Shown piece by piece: positions 37,082-47,280 of a stretch of 51,421 nt of DNA. The stretch lies in contig NZ_SPUM01000043.1 of assembly GCF_004614195.1 (NCBI RefSeq), forward strand, positions 1-51,421. Direction: 5' to 3'. The position numbers and the translations under genes are program-made. The notes beneath the pieces are model-generated. The model was not told where the DNA came from. It saw nothing but the letters and a program-made list of their open reading frames with translations, and made no database searches. The DNA comes from Massilia horti (GTDB taxonomy: Bacteria > Pseudomonadota > Gammaproteobacteria > Burkholderiales > Burkholderiaceae_D). The number at the start of each line of letters is the position of its first letter. Position 1 is the stretch's first letter.

Positions 37082-39121
37082 ATGCAGTTCCCCTTCCGAG
37101 CATTGAGCAGAAAAATCCTGCTGGCCCTGGCCCTGTCGCCGTCCGGCGCCGTACTGGCCCAAGCGCCGGCGGTTCCTGCGCCGCCGCCGGTCGAAGCCTT
37201 CTTCGGCGCATCTGCTTATGGCGGGGCGGCGATTTCGCCCAGCGGCAGATACCTGGCTGTCAAATCGGGCGCGAAGGGCCGGCATGATTTCCTGGTCGTG
37301 ATCGACCTGCAGACCAACACCGGCAAGGGCGTAGCCGAGTTCAACGACGCCGACATCGGCACCTTCCGCTGGGTGAACGATGAGCGCCTGGTATTCGATC
37401 TGCACGACAAGTCCGTCGGCCAGGGCAATGTACGCCACGCACCGGGCATGTTCGCAGTGAACCGCGACGGCAGCCAATTCGTGCAACTGGTGGACCGCTA
37501 CGGTTCGTGGGTCAACAGCGGGACGACCGGCACCCGCACCGCCCGCAAGCTCCTGCCCTGGAACCACTACTTGCTCGCGCAGCGCGGCGCGCAGGACTCG
37601 GAATACATCTACGTTGCCAATCCTGAATGGACCGAGACCGAACGCGTGCGCCACGTGAACCTGGTGCGCCTGAACACGCTCACGGGGCAGACCACCAAGG
37701 TACCGCGCCCGGGCAGCGTCCAGAGCTGGATCCTGGATAACAAAGGCGAGCCGCGCCTCGCGGCAGGCACCGAGAAGGACCTGACGACGATCTACTACCG
37801 CGACCCGGCCAACGACATCTGGCGCACGCTGATCAGCTACACCCCCTACAGCCACGGCCAGGACGACATCATCCCGCTCGGCTTTGGCCCGGACGGCACG
37901 CTGTACGTGATTGCGCGGGCCGGCGGCAAGGACACGAGCTCGGTCCACACCTTCAATCTCGCCACCGGCAAGGTCAATCCGGAACCGCTGATCTCGACCG
38001 CCGGTTACGATTTCGTCGGCGGCCTCATTACAACCAGGGACAAGTTGCTCGGCGTTCAATTTGTAACGGATGCCGAAGCGGACGAGTGGGTCGACCCGGA
38101 GATGAAGGCGATCCAGGCGACGGTCGACAAACTGCTCCCCGCCACCGTCAACTTGCTCGCCGTCGCTGCGCGTTCCGAGACCCCCTGGGTGGCGGTGCGT
38201 TCGTACGCGGATGCGATTCCCCCTACCTACTGGCTGTACAACAAGGATACCAAGCTGATCAGCAAGGTCGGCGATTCCCGCCCCGCCATCGATCCCAAGC
38301 AGATGGGACGTCAGCAGGCAATCCGCTACAAGGCCAGAGACGGCCTGGACATCCCGGCGCTCTTGACCCTGCCGCCTGGCGGCAAGCGCACTGGCCTGCC
38401 GCTGGTGGTGATGGTGCACGGCGGCCCGTGGGTGCGCGGCGCGTCATGGAGCTGGCATCCGGAGACGCAATTCCTGGCCACGCGCGGCTATGCCGTGTTG
38501 GAACCTGAGTTCCGCGGCAGCACGGGCTTTGGCGCCAAACACTTCCTGGCCGGCTGGAAGCAATGGGGCCTGGCGATGCAAAACGACGTCGCCGACGGAA
38601 CGCGCTACCTGATTGACAAGGGCATCGTCGATCCGAAGCGGATTTGCATCGCAGGCGCCAGCTATGGCGGCTATGCGACGCTGATGGGCCTGGTCAACGA
38701 CCCCGACCTGTTCAAGTGCGGCATCAACTGGGTGGGCGTCACCGACATCAACCTGATGTACAACGGCAGCTGGACCCAGGAATCGGACTTGACGGACGAA
38801 TGGAAGCAGTACGGCATGCCCGACATGATCGGCGACCAGGTCAAGGACGCCGCGCAGCTCAAGGCCACCTCGCCGATCGAGCAGGCTGCCCGCATCACGC
38901 AGCCGGTGCTGCTGGCCTATGGCGGCGTTGACAAGCGCGTACCGCTCTACCACGGCAAGAAGTTCTATGATGCCGTCACCAAGGCCAACAAGAACGTCGA
39001 GTGGATCGAGTATCCTGAGGAAGGCCACGGCTGGCGACTGGCGAAGAACAACATCGACTTCTGGACGCGGGTCGAAAAATTCTTGGACAAGAACATCGGC
39101 AAGGGCGCGGTTCAGGAGTAA
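37082..39121 (+). CDS. S9 family peptidase, tandem paralogue B
   Basis: 679 aa; the ATG at 37082 has AAGGA five bases upstream. Signal peptide to about residue 27 (AVLAQ). Same architecture as paralogue A: N-terminal propeller-like half, then the hydrolase domain with GASYGGYATL (Ser527), AYGGVDKRVP and EGHGW. Catalytic residues are intact, so both copies are likely active, perhaps with different specificity, since the N-terminal halves differ most. The last codons (NIGKGAVQE) and the bases after the stop are repeated at 40781-40809 beyond the retropepsin gene. Confidence 0.92.
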   Translation: MQFPFRALSRKILLALALSPSGAVLAQAPAVPAPPPVEAFFGASAYGGAAISPSGRYLAVKSGAKGRHDFLVVIDLQTNTGKGVAEFNDADIGTFRWVNDERLVFDLHDKSVGQGNVRHAPGMFAVNRDGSQFVQLVDRYGSWVNSGTTGTRTARKLLPWNHYLLAQRGAQDSEYIYVANPEWTETERVRHVNLVRLNTLTGQTTKVPRPGSVQSWILDNKGEPRLAAGTEKDLTTIYYRDPANDIWRTLISYTPYSHGQDDIIPLGFGPDGTLYVIARAGGKDTSSVHTFNLATGKVNPEPLISTAGYDFVGGLITTRDKLLGVQFVTDAEADEWVDPEMKAIQATVDKLLPATVNLLAVAARSETPWVAVRSYADAIPPTYWLYNKDTKLISKVGDSRPAIDPKQMGRQQAIRYKARDGLDIPALLTLPPGGKRTGLPLVVMVHGGPWVRGASWSWHPETQFLATRGYAVLEPEFRGSTGFGAKHFLAGWKQWGLAMQNDVADGTRYLIDKGIVDPKRICIAGASYGGYATLMGLVNDPDLFKCGINWVGVTDINLMYNGSWTQESDLTDEWKQYGMPDMIGDQVKDAAQLKATSPIEQAARITQPVLLAYGGVDKRVPLYHGKKFYDAVTKANKNVEWIEYPEEGHGWRLAKNNIDFWTRVEKFLDKNIGKGAVQE

Positions 39122-39123
39122 GC
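39095..39123 (+). repeat. 3'-end repeat of S9 paralogue B, left copy
   Basis: 29 bp covering the last eight codons, the stop and two further bases; 28 of 29 positions match 40781-40809. The two copies flank the minus-strand retropepsin gene as direct repeats. Confidence 0.85.
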
Positions 39124-39134
39124 GAAGGCCGCGC

Positions 39135-40673
39135 TCAGCCTCCGATGGCGATGAAATTCTCCTCGACATCGGCGCACGTGGCCTTGAGCTGCCCGTCGAG
39201 CGCCTTTGCTTGCTCGGGCTGCGCGTGCGCCCGATGCCAATTCCCCATCGCCGACAGGGCTTCGCAGCGTCGCATCTTGCCGCCTTTGCGGTCGTCCGCC
39301 GCTTGCGCCAGGAGCTTGTCAGACGAAAGCTTGCCGAGATAGAACTCGGCGATCGGCTTCGGCCATTCATCGCTATCGCTACGCGAGAAGGTGGCGGCCA
39401 GTTCCGACTTCGCCAGTTCGGCCTGGCCGCTACGCACGCGAGCGATGTACAGCCACAGGGCGCCGTCGCGTTCGGCTGGCAGCTTGTCGAGTGCGACGCG
39501 CAGGCGGGTCGCAGCCCTGGCGAAGTCACCGCGCACCAAAAGGTCGCGTCCGGTGTACAGGTTGGCGTACGCGCTACCGCCCGCTGCAGCCTTTTCCAGC
39601 CAGCTGGCGGCGCGCGCCTCGTCGCGCGGCACCACATTGCCGCTTGCGTAAATGTTGGCCAGCACCAGCTGGGCATCGGCGTTGCCGCTTTCCGCCTCGG
39701 CCTCGATCCATGGTTCGAGCTTGCGCCGCTGCCCAAACGGTTCGCCGCCGACATACGAGAAATACAGCTTGTTCTGGCTCATCGCGAACAACAGGCGGTG
39801 GGCGCGCAGGAAGTCGGCGCCGAGCGTGACGTCTGCGCCATCCATGCCTGAGTTTTCCACCGCCATTTCCGCATTCTCGACGGTTTCCTCTCCGATCTGA
39901 AAGGTCTTGACCGTCGCGAACCAGCGCGAGGTCGTGTAGCGGCCGATACCGGCCAAATCTGAAGCGCGAGCGCCGGGGGTGTCGAACGCGATCCCGGCGC
40001 GCTTGGCCCCGTCGCTACTGATCGTACTGACGGCGGCCCCACTGTCGATCATGGCCTCCATCTCCTTCCCGTTGATGCGGACGAAGAAATGCGGATTTCT
40101 TTGTTCCTGGTCATGCCGCCGGAGCGGGACATGGTGCACGTTCTCGCTCCAATAGCCGAGATTGGTGTTCCCGCAGTTTTCGGGGACAAAAAACGTCAAT
40201 TGCTTGGTCGCCAGCGACATTTCCAGGTCAGTCTGCAACAGGAAGGGCGCACCAAGAATGGCATCGAAAGAGGGGGTCTGACCGAAACTGACCAGCACCG
40301 GCATATTGCTGCGGCCCGCCCGGACGGGGCCGACGATGAATTCGTCGACGTTGGTTGCGAACAGCGCACTTATGCCGCCGACGCCCATTGCGCGGCTGCC
40401 GGTAGGGCGCAGCCTGAGGCCGCGCCGCTCGGCGCCAGTGCGCGTCAGGGCGGTCAGTGAGGAGCCCGTGTCAACCAGCAGCTCGGCCGGAGTGCCGTTG
40501 ATGCTGCCTTCGGTCGTGATTTCCAGCCCGGGGCCGCTGTACCGAAGGGGCAATTTTCCTACGGCCATGTAGCTGCATTTGGCCGGTTCAGCGGCGGCAT
40601 GGGCGAAGGGCGCGAGGGCGCAGGTCACGCCCAGGGTCAGGCGCATGGCGGCGCCGCAAAGGATAGTTTTCAT
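39135..40673 (-). CDS. Periplasmic retropepsin-like aspartic protease with tandem protease motifs and TPR/Sel1-like tail
   Basis: 512 aa with a signal peptide to about residue 27. Two pepsin/retropepsin-like modules lie in one chain: LLVDTGSS (Asp68) and AMIDSGAA (Asp210), each followed by hydrophobic-Gly strands (ILGAPFL and TLGADFL). A single chain with both Asp motifs could form the two-lobed active site without dimerisation. The C-terminal part (about residues 320-500) is helical with Sel1/TPR-like repeats (NADAQLVLANIYASG). Such proteins are common in Oxalobacteraceae and related groups, and the substrate is unknown. It is flanked by direct repeats of the S9 3' end. Confidence 0.85.
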   Translation of the reverse strand: MKTILCGAAMRLTLGVTCALAPFAHAAAEPAKCSYMAVGKLPLRYSGPGLEITTEGSINGTPAELLVDTGSSLTALTRTGAERRGLRLRPTGSRAMGVGGISALFATNVDEFIVGPVRAGRSNMPVLVSFGQTPSFDAILGAPFLLQTDLEMSLATKQLTFFVPENCGNTNLGYWSENVHHVPLRRHDQEQRNPHFFVRINGKEMEAMIDSGAAVSTISSDGAKRAGIAFDTPGARASDLAGIGRYTTSRWFATVKTFQIGEETVENAEMAVENSGMDGADVTLGADFLRAHRLLFAMSQNKLYFSYVGGEPFGQRRKLEPWIEAEAESGNADAQLVLANIYASGNVVPRDEARAASWLEKAAAGGSAYANLYTGRDLLVRGDFARAATRLRVALDKLPAERDGALWLYIARVRSGQAELAKSELAATFSRSDSDEWPKPIAEFYLGKLSSDKLLAQAADDRKGGKMRRCEALSAMGNWHRAHAQPEQAKALDGQLKATCADVEENFIAIGG

Positions 40674-40780
40674 AAATAAATACTACAAGAAAAGTTTTGT
40701 TTATTACATTAATTTAACATCACTCTCCGCCAAATGTTGCAATTTTGAACAAGATATAAAAAAAACGGGATGGACGGCAT

Positions 40781-40809
40781 ATCGGCAAGGGCGCGGTTAA
40801 GGAGTAAGC
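40781..40809 (+). pseudogene. Remnant of S9 peptidase 3' end, right copy
   Basis: In frame it reads IGKGAVKE then stop, matching the end of paralogue B at 28 of 29 bases. The following bases (CATCCGTAACTCATC) resemble those after paralogue A (CGTCCGTAGCTCATC). No upstream part of the gene remains. Confidence 0.75.
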
Positions 40810-40848
40810 TTGGGTCGGGGTCATCCGTAACTCATCCGGGAGGCGTAC

Positions 40849-42063
40849 ATGTCGTCGGGCAAGATTCTGGTAGCACAGGGAGGCGGACCGACCGCCGTCA
40901 TCAACCAGTCGATGGTCGGCGTGGCGCTGGAGGCGCGCCGCTTCCAGAACGTGACGCGCATTTACGGCGCGCTGCACGGCGTGCGCGGCATCGTCAACGA
41001 AGACTTCCTCGACCTGACCCAGGAGACCAGCCACAACCTCGAGCTGGTCGCCGCCACGCCCTCCTCCGCGCTCGGCTCCACGCGCGACAAGCCGGACATG
41101 GCCTACTGCCGCAGCATCTTCGACGTGTTGCGCGCGCACGAGATCGAGCACTTCTTCTACATCGGCGGCAACGACTCGGCCGACACCGTGCGCATCGTCA
41201 GCGAACAGGCCCGGCAGGCCGGCTACCCGCTGCGCTGCATCCACATCCCCAAGACCATCGACAACGACCTGGTCGGCAACGACCACACGCCCGGCTTTCC
41301 GTCGGCGGCGCGCTTCGTGGCGCAAGCCTTCGCCGGCGCCAACCTCGACAACGCGGCGCTGCCTGGGGTCTATGTCGGCGTGGTGATGGGGCGACACGCC
41401 GGGTTCCTCACCGCCGCGTCCGCGTTGGGCAAGAAGTTTCCGGATGACGGCCCGCACCTGATCTACCTGCCCGAGCGCACCTTCGAGCTGGAGCGCTTCC
41501 TGGCCGATGTGAAGGCGACCTACGAGCGCCATGGCCGCTGCGTGATCGCGGTGTCGGAAGGCATCCACGATGCCTCGGGCCAGCCGGTGGCCACCTTGCT
41601 GGCCAAGGAGATCGAGCGCGACCAGCACGGCAACGTGCAGCTGTCGGGCACCGGCGCGCTGGCCGACCTGCTGTGCGACGAGATCAAGGGCAAGCTCGGC
41701 ATCAAGCGGGTGCGCGGGGACACCTTCGGCTATCTGCAGCGCTCGTTCATCGGCTGCGTGTCCGACGTCGACCAGCGCGAGGCGCGCGAAGTGGGCGAAA
41801 AGGCGGTGCAGTTCGCGATGTGGGGCGACCGCGACGGCTCGGTGGCCATCAAGCGCACCGGCTTTTACTCGGTCGACTACGAACTGATGCCGCTCGACCA
41901 GGTGGCCGGCAAGACGCGCACGATGGAGGACGAGTTCATCAGCGAAAGCGGCACCGACGTGACCGACGCGTTCCGGCTGTACCTGCGCCCGCTGCTCGGT
42001 TCGGGTATGCCGGATGCATTCCGGCTGCGCGGGGTGGCGGTGCAGAAGGTGCTTAAGCGCTGA
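40849..42063 (+). CDS. 6-phosphofructokinase, PPi-dependent type signature
   Basis: 404 aa; GGAGG lies five bases before the ATG. PFK-A fold: AQGGGPTAVINQS at the N terminus, GGND at 106-109 and PKTIDND at 134-140, and GVVMGRHAGF further on. The Asp at 109 (position equivalent to Gly104 of the E. coli enzyme) and Lys135 (equivalent to Gly124) are the known marks of pyrophosphate use. It would phosphorylate fructose 6-phosphate reversibly with PPi, serving both glycolysis and gluconeogenesis. The usual Mg-binding Asp before it is Asn here. Its position just after an S9 3' remnant suggests the original neighbour was an S9 gene. Confidence 0.9.
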   Translation: MSSGKILVAQGGGPTAVINQSMVGVALEARRFQNVTRIYGALHGVRGIVNEDFLDLTQETSHNLELVAATPSSALGSTRDKPDMAYCRSIFDVLRAHEIEHFFYIGGNDSADTVRIVSEQARQAGYPLRCIHIPKTIDNDLVGNDHTPGFPSAARFVAQAFAGANLDNAALPGVYVGVVMGRHAGFLTAASALGKKFPDDGPHLIYLPERTFELERFLADVKATYERHGRCVIAVSEGIHDASGQPVATLLAKEIERDQHGNVQLSGTGALADLLCDEIKGKLGIKRVRGDTFGYLQRSFIGCVSDVDQREAREVGEKAVQFAMWGDRDGSVAIKRTGFYSVDYELMPLDQVAGKTRTMEDEFISESGTDVTDAFRLYLRPLLGSGMPDAFRLRGVAVQKVLKR

Positions 42064-42085
42064 CGTATCCGGCAAGCGGTTCCGG

Positions 42086-42206
42086 CCGTAGGGTGCGCAC
42101 CTGTGCGCACGCGGTTCGCGAAAGGTTCGTAGCGAAACGGCAGCCGCAAGTCAGCATGCGGTGACCGCGTGCGCACCGGTCCTCGCCGGCCGCGCGCCCC
42201 CTACGG
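42086..42206. repeat. Dispersed palindromic GTGCGCAC repeat, full copy 5
   Basis: Starts GCCGTAGGGTGCGCAC, contains GTGCGCACGCGGTTCG and the inverted GTGACCGCGTGCGCACC, and ends GCCCCCTACGG. It lies 22 nt after the phosphofructokinase stop and shares the CAGCCGCAAG...CAGCATGCGG middle with copy 1. Confidence 0.8.
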
Positions 42207-42230
42207 GTCATGCACTGCGGCTTTTCAAAA

Positions 42231-42262
42231 CAAAACGGGCGCCCCGAGAGGCGCCCGTTTTG
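42231..42262 (-). terminator. Rho-independent terminator of purM
   Basis: Perfect 13-bp stem CAAAACGGGCGCC/GGCGCCCGTTTTG with a 6-nt loop, then a T-rich tract on the minus strand, about 16 nt after the purM stop codon. Confidence 0.9.
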
Positions 42263-42278
42263 CCGATGACGAAGTCGA

Positions 42279-43322
<1,044 letters not shown>

Positions 43323-43436
43323 GGTATTTGGCAGCGGAGGCGGTAAAATAGAAAGCGAACGCCAAAATCTGGCTAGTCCGCTATTCTAGCAAACGGCCCG
43401 CACCGACGCCGATCAACAGAGACAACAATAACTAGA

Positions 43437-44519
43437 ATGCCATTTTTCCTCACCCCGGAGCAAAAACAATCGACCTTCTGGTTGGCACTCTGGCTGGCGT
43501 TGGCGGGTTTGCTGTATCTGCTCGGTCCGGTGCTCGCCCCCTTTCTCGCCGCCGCCATCCTCGCCTATGCCTTGAGCGGCCCCGTCGACCACCTGTGCCG
43601 CCTGCGCATCCGGCGCTGGGCCATGCCGCGCGCGCTGGCCGTGGTGCTGGTCCTGCTGGTGTTCGTGGCCGCCGGCGGCGCGCTGGCCCTGATCGTGATC
43701 CCGGTGCTGCGCAAGGAACTGCCGCTGCTGCTGGCGCAGATTCCCGCTTTCCTGGCCAAGGTCGACGCGCTGGTGGCGCCGCGCCTGGCGCAGTTCGGCA
43801 TCAACATCAAGCTCGACGGCTCGGGCATCCGCACCCTGCTGACCCAGCAGATGGCCACCGGCGGCGACGAGCTCTGGACCTGGGTGCTGGCCAGTGCCCG
43901 GGTTGGCGGCAGCGCCCTCTTGGGCTGGATCGCGAGCCTGGTCCTGGTCCCGGTGGCGCTGTTCTACCTGCTGCTCGACTGGCACCGCATGCTGGCCCTA
44001 GTCCAGGGCGCCATTCCGCGCCGCTGGGTCGACCCGGTGGTGTCCATGGCGCGCGAAGTGAACGACCTGCTGGCCCAGTACCTGCGCGGCCAGCTCCTGG
44101 TGATGCTGGTGCTGGCGGTGTACTACTCGGCCACGCTGGCGCTGGCCGGCTTTGACGTGGCGCTGCCGGTTGGCCTCCTCACCGGGCTGCTGGTGTTCAT
44201 CCCGTACCTCGGCTTTGGCCTCGGACTGGCGCTGGCCCTGATCGCGGCCGTCCTGCAATTCCCGGGCCTGACTGGCCTCATCTACGTGGCGGTGATCTAC
44301 GGCGCCGGCCAGCTCATCGAAGGGTTCTTCCTCACCCCGCGCCTGGTGGGCGAGCGCATTGGCTTGAATCCCCTGGCGGTGATCTTCGCCCTGCTCGCGT
44401 TCGGCCAGCTGTTCGGCTTTGCCGGCGTGCTGCTGGCGCTGCCCGCGTCGGCGGTGCTGATGGTGGCTTTCCGCCACCTGAAACACCACTATCTGCGTAG
44501 CAGCTTCTATAATGCCTGA
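43437..44519 (+). CDS. AI-2E family transporter (putative permease)
   Basis: 360 aa with about eight membrane helices in the AI-2E/PerM pattern: two N-terminal helices, a periplasmic helical segment (about residues 90-150), then FYLLLDWHRML and the conserved VGLLTGLLVFIPYLGFGLG and GFFLTPRLVGERIGLNP blocks. Family members export small molecules or act as Na+/H+ antiporters; the autoinducer-2 link is from one member only. The gene position next to purM and hda is conserved in the order. No clear ribosome-binding site. Confidence 0.9.
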   Translation: MPFFLTPEQKQSTFWLALWLALAGLLYLLGPVLAPFLAAAILAYALSGPVDHLCRLRIRRWAMPRALAVVLVLLVFVAAGGALALIVIPVLRKELPLLLAQIPAFLAKVDALVAPRLAQFGINIKLDGSGIRTLLTQQMATGGDELWTWVLASARVGGSALLGWIASLVLVPVALFYLLLDWHRMLALVQGAIPRRWVDPVVSMAREVNDLLAQYLRGQLLVMLVLAVYYSATLALAGFDVALPVGLLTGLLVFIPYLGFGLGLALALIAAVLQFPGLTGLIYVAVIYGAGQLIEGFFLTPRLVGERIGLNPLAVIFALLAFGQLFGFAGVLLALPASAVLMVAFRHLKHHYLRSSFYNA

Positions 44520-44553
44520 TGCAATATGATATTTTTAGCATGAGACCCACGCC

Positions 44554-45237
44554 ATGAAACAGCTGGTGCTCGATTTAGGCGCCGACCCGGCGCAGAGCCT
44601 CGACACCTTCCAGGTGGGCGAAAATACCGAACTGGCGCACCTGATGCACCAGTTCGCGCAGCGCGCTTCGCGCGAGCATTTCTGCTACCTGTGGGGCGAG
44701 ACCGGCGCTGGCAAGTCGCACCTGCTGCAGGCGCTGGCGGCCACGCCCGGCGCGCGCTACATCGCGTCCGATGCGCCCGAAGCCCAGTTCGTCTTTGCGC
44801 CCGAGGTCAGCCTGTACCTGGTGGACGATGTCGACCGCCTGCCGGCCGCGCGCCAGATCGACGCGTTCGCGCTGTTTAACCAGGTGCGCGAACACGGCGC
44901 CTACATGGTCGCGACCGGCCCGGTGCCGCCGGCCGTGTTGCCGCTGCGCGAAGACCTGCGCACACGCATGGGCTGGGGCCTGGTCTACCAGATCCGCGGC
45001 CTGTCGGACGACCAGAAGATCGCCGCCCTCACCCAGGCCGCCGAGGCGCGCGGTTTGACGCTGTCGGCCAGCGTGTTACCCTATTTGCTGTCCCATTTCA
45101 AGCGCGACATGCGCTCCCTGTCGACGATGCTCGATGCGCTCGATCAGTACTCCCTCGAGACCCAGCGGCCGGTCACGCTGCCGCTGCTGCGCGACCTGCT
45201 GTTGCAAGGGAACCCTCCCCCCGAACCGAAAGAATGA
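44554..45237 (+). CDS. hda: DnaA regulatory inactivator Hda
   Basis: 227 aa, a DnaA-like AAA+ protein without the DNA-binding domain. QLVLDLG at the N terminus is a clamp-binding motif, followed by Walker A GETGAGKSHL, Walker B LYLVDDVD, and the sensor/lid region up to MLDALDQYSLE. With the DNA-loaded beta clamp it stimulates ATP hydrolysis by DnaA after initiation. It lies 34 nt after the AI-2E gene and overlaps the HAD gene by 4 nt. Confidence 0.94.
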   Translation: MKQLVLDLGADPAQSLDTFQVGENTELAHLMHQFAQRASREHFCYLWGETGAGKSHLLQALAATPGARYIASDAPEAQFVFAPEVSLYLVDDVDRLPAARQIDAFALFNQVREHGAYMVATGPVPPAVLPLREDLRTRMGWGLVYQIRGLSDDQKIAALTQAAEARGLTLSASVLPYLLSHFKRDMRSLSTMLDALDQYSLETQRPVTLPLLRDLLLQGNPPPEPKE

Positions 45238-45908
45238 AAAACCTCGCGCTGTTTGACCTCGACCACACCCTGCTTCCGATCGATTCGGATTACGAATGGG
45301 GTGAATTTTTGGTGCGCACCGGCGCCGTCGACGAAGGCGAATTCCGCCGCGCCAATGACGCCTTCTTCGCCCAGTACCAGGCCGGCACGCTCGACCCGGT
45401 CGAGTACCTCGAATTCGCGCTCGGCACGCTGGCGCGCTTTCCGCGCCGCGAGCTGGACGCGATGCACGGCCAGTTCATGCATGAAGTAATCCGGCCGGCG
45501 ATTCGTCCACGCGCACGCGAACTCGTGCAGCGCCACGCCGATCAAGGCGACCTGGTCGCGATCATCACCGCCACCAACCGCTTCATCACCGAGCCGATCG
45601 CGCGCGAATTCGGCGTGGAGCACCTGATCGCCGCCATGCCCGAAACCGACGCGCACGGCAACCTGACCGGCAAGCTGCTCGGTGCGCATACCTCGGGCCC
45701 GGGCAAGGTGACACACATGCACGCATGGCTAGACCAGCTGGGCCAGCCGTTCGATGCGTTCGAGCGCAGCCACTTCTACAGTGACTCGCACAACGACATC
45801 CCACTGCTGTCGGTCGTCTCCCATCCGGTGGCGACCAATCCGAACGCCGCGCTGACCAAGCACGCAACCGCCCTCGGCTGGCCTTTACTCCATCTGTTCA
45901 ATGATTAA
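45234..45908 (+). CDS. HAD-IB family phosphatase (SerB-like)
   Basis: 224 aa. HAD motif I DLDHT (Asp8, Asp10), motif II ITATN, the Lys of GPGKV and motif IV YSDSHNDIPLL are all present, with a small helical cap typical of subclass IB. Such proteins dephosphorylate phosphoserine, histidinol phosphate or related substrates; the exact one is not deducible. Its start overlaps hda (ATGA) and its end overlaps pcnB by 8 nt, in the conserved hda-HAD-pcnB-folK block. Confidence 0.92.
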   Translation: MKNLALFDLDHTLLPIDSDYEWGEFLVRTGAVDEGEFRRANDAFFAQYQAGTLDPVEYLEFALGTLARFPRRELDAMHGQFMHEVIRPAIRPRARELVQRHADQGDLVAIITATNRFITEPIAREFGVEHLIAAMPETDAHGNLTGKLLGAHTSGPGKVTHMHAWLDQLGQPFDAFERSHFYSDSHNDIPLLSVVSHPVATNPNAALTKHATALGWPLLHLFND

Positions 45909-47280
45909 AAAATTTATCCGTAAGATCCTTGGTGTGAAAGACCAGTCCGCGCGCGATCCGAGCGAGCCTGTAATCCTCGGCCCTGCCGAACACGGCATCG
46001 ACCTCAAGCTCGTCTCGGCCAACGCCATCCGTGTCACCCAGACCCTGCAGGAAGCGGGTTTCAAAGCCTTCGTGGTCGGCGGAGCGGTGCGCGACCTGCT
46101 CTTGGGCGTGAAGCCGAAAGACTTCGACATCGCCACCGACGCCACGCCCGAGCAGGTCAAGCGCCTGTTCCGGCGCGCCTTCATCATCGGCCGCCGGTTC
46201 CAGATCGTGCACGTGATGTTCGGCCAGGAGCTGCTGGAAGTGACGACCTTCCGCGGCAACGGCAGCAACAACGCGCCCAAGGACGAGCATGGCCGCGTCC
46301 TGCGCGACAATAACTTCGGCCCGCAGCACGAAGATGCGGCGCGGCGCGACTTCACCATCAACGCCATGTACTACGACCCGGCCACCGGCACGGTGCTCGA
46401 CTACCACGGCGGCATCAGCGACATCCGCGGCAAGGTCCTGCGCATCATCGGCCAGCCGGAAGCGCGCTTCCGCGAAGACCCGGTGCGCATGCTGCGCGTG
46501 GTGCGCTTTGCGGCCAAGCTGCACTTCACCATCGAGGCCAGCACGCGCGCGCCGATCCCGGTGATGGCCCCTTTGATCAACAACGTGCCGGCCGCGCGCA
46601 TCTTCGACGAGATGCTCAAGCTCCTGATGAGCGGCCACGCGCTGGGCTGCCTGCAGGAGCTGCGCGGCGCCGGCCTGCACCACGGCCTCTTGCCCTTGCT
46701 CGACGCCGTGCTCGAACAGCCGATCGGCATGAAGTTCGTAACGCTGGCGCTGGAGTCGACCGACAACCGGGTCAAGGCCGGCAAGGGCGTCTCGCCCGGC
46801 TTCCTGTTCGCGTCGCTGCTGTGGCACCAGGTGCTGGAAAAGTGGAACGCCTACCGCGCCGCCGGCGAGTCGCCGATTCCCGCACTGCACCTGGCGGCCG
46901 ACGACGTGCTCGACGCGCAGACCGAGAACCTTGCCCTGCAGCGCCGCATCGCGACCGACATGCGCGACATCTGGGCCATGCAGCCGCGCTTCGAGCGCCG
47001 TACCGGCAAGACGCCGTTCAAGCTGCTGGAAAACCCACGCTTCCGCGCCGGCTACGACTTCCTGCTGCTGCGCTGCGAATCGGGTGAACTGGACAAGGAG
47101 CTGGGCGACTGGTGGACCGCGTTTGCGGAAGGCGATTCCGCCGAACGCGAGCGCCTGATCAGCGTGTCGCGCGATACCCCGGCCGGCCCCAGGAAGAAGC
47201 GCCCGTCACGCCGCGGACCGCGCCGCGGCAATGGCGAAGCGGCTGCGGCCCCGGCCACCGCGGCGCCCGGCGAGGAATGA
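45901..47280 (+). CDS. pcnB: Poly(A) polymerase I
   Basis: 459 aa. The nucleotidyltransferase signature FVVGGAVRDLLLG...DFDIATDATPEQV (about residues 57-84), RRFQIVHV and RDFTINAMYYD follow the class II tRNA nucleotidyltransferase/PAP fold. The tail is strongly basic and then Ala-rich (KKRPSRRGPRRGNGEAAAA), as in PcnB rather than Cca. It adds 3' oligo(A) to RNAs and so promotes decay. It overlaps folK by 4 nt. Confidence 0.95.
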   Translation: MIKKFIRKILGVKDQSARDPSEPVILGPAEHGIDLKLVSANAIRVTQTLQEAGFKAFVVGGAVRDLLLGVKPKDFDIATDATPEQVKRLFRRAFIIGRRFQIVHVMFGQELLEVTTFRGNGSNNAPKDEHGRVLRDNNFGPQHEDAARRDFTINAMYYDPATGTVLDYHGGISDIRGKVLRIIGQPEARFREDPVRMLRVVRFAAKLHFTIEASTRAPIPVMAPLINNVPAARIFDEMLKLLMSGHALGCLQELRGAGLHHGLLPLLDAVLEQPIGMKFVTLALESTDNRVKAGKGVSPGFLFASLLWHQVLEKWNAYRAAGESPIPALHLAADDVLDAQTENLALQRRIATDMRDIWAMQPRFERRTGKTPFKLLENPRFRAGYDFLLLRCESGELDKELGDWWTAFAEGDSAERERLISVSRDTPAGPRKKRPSRRGPRRGNGEAAAAPATAAPGEE

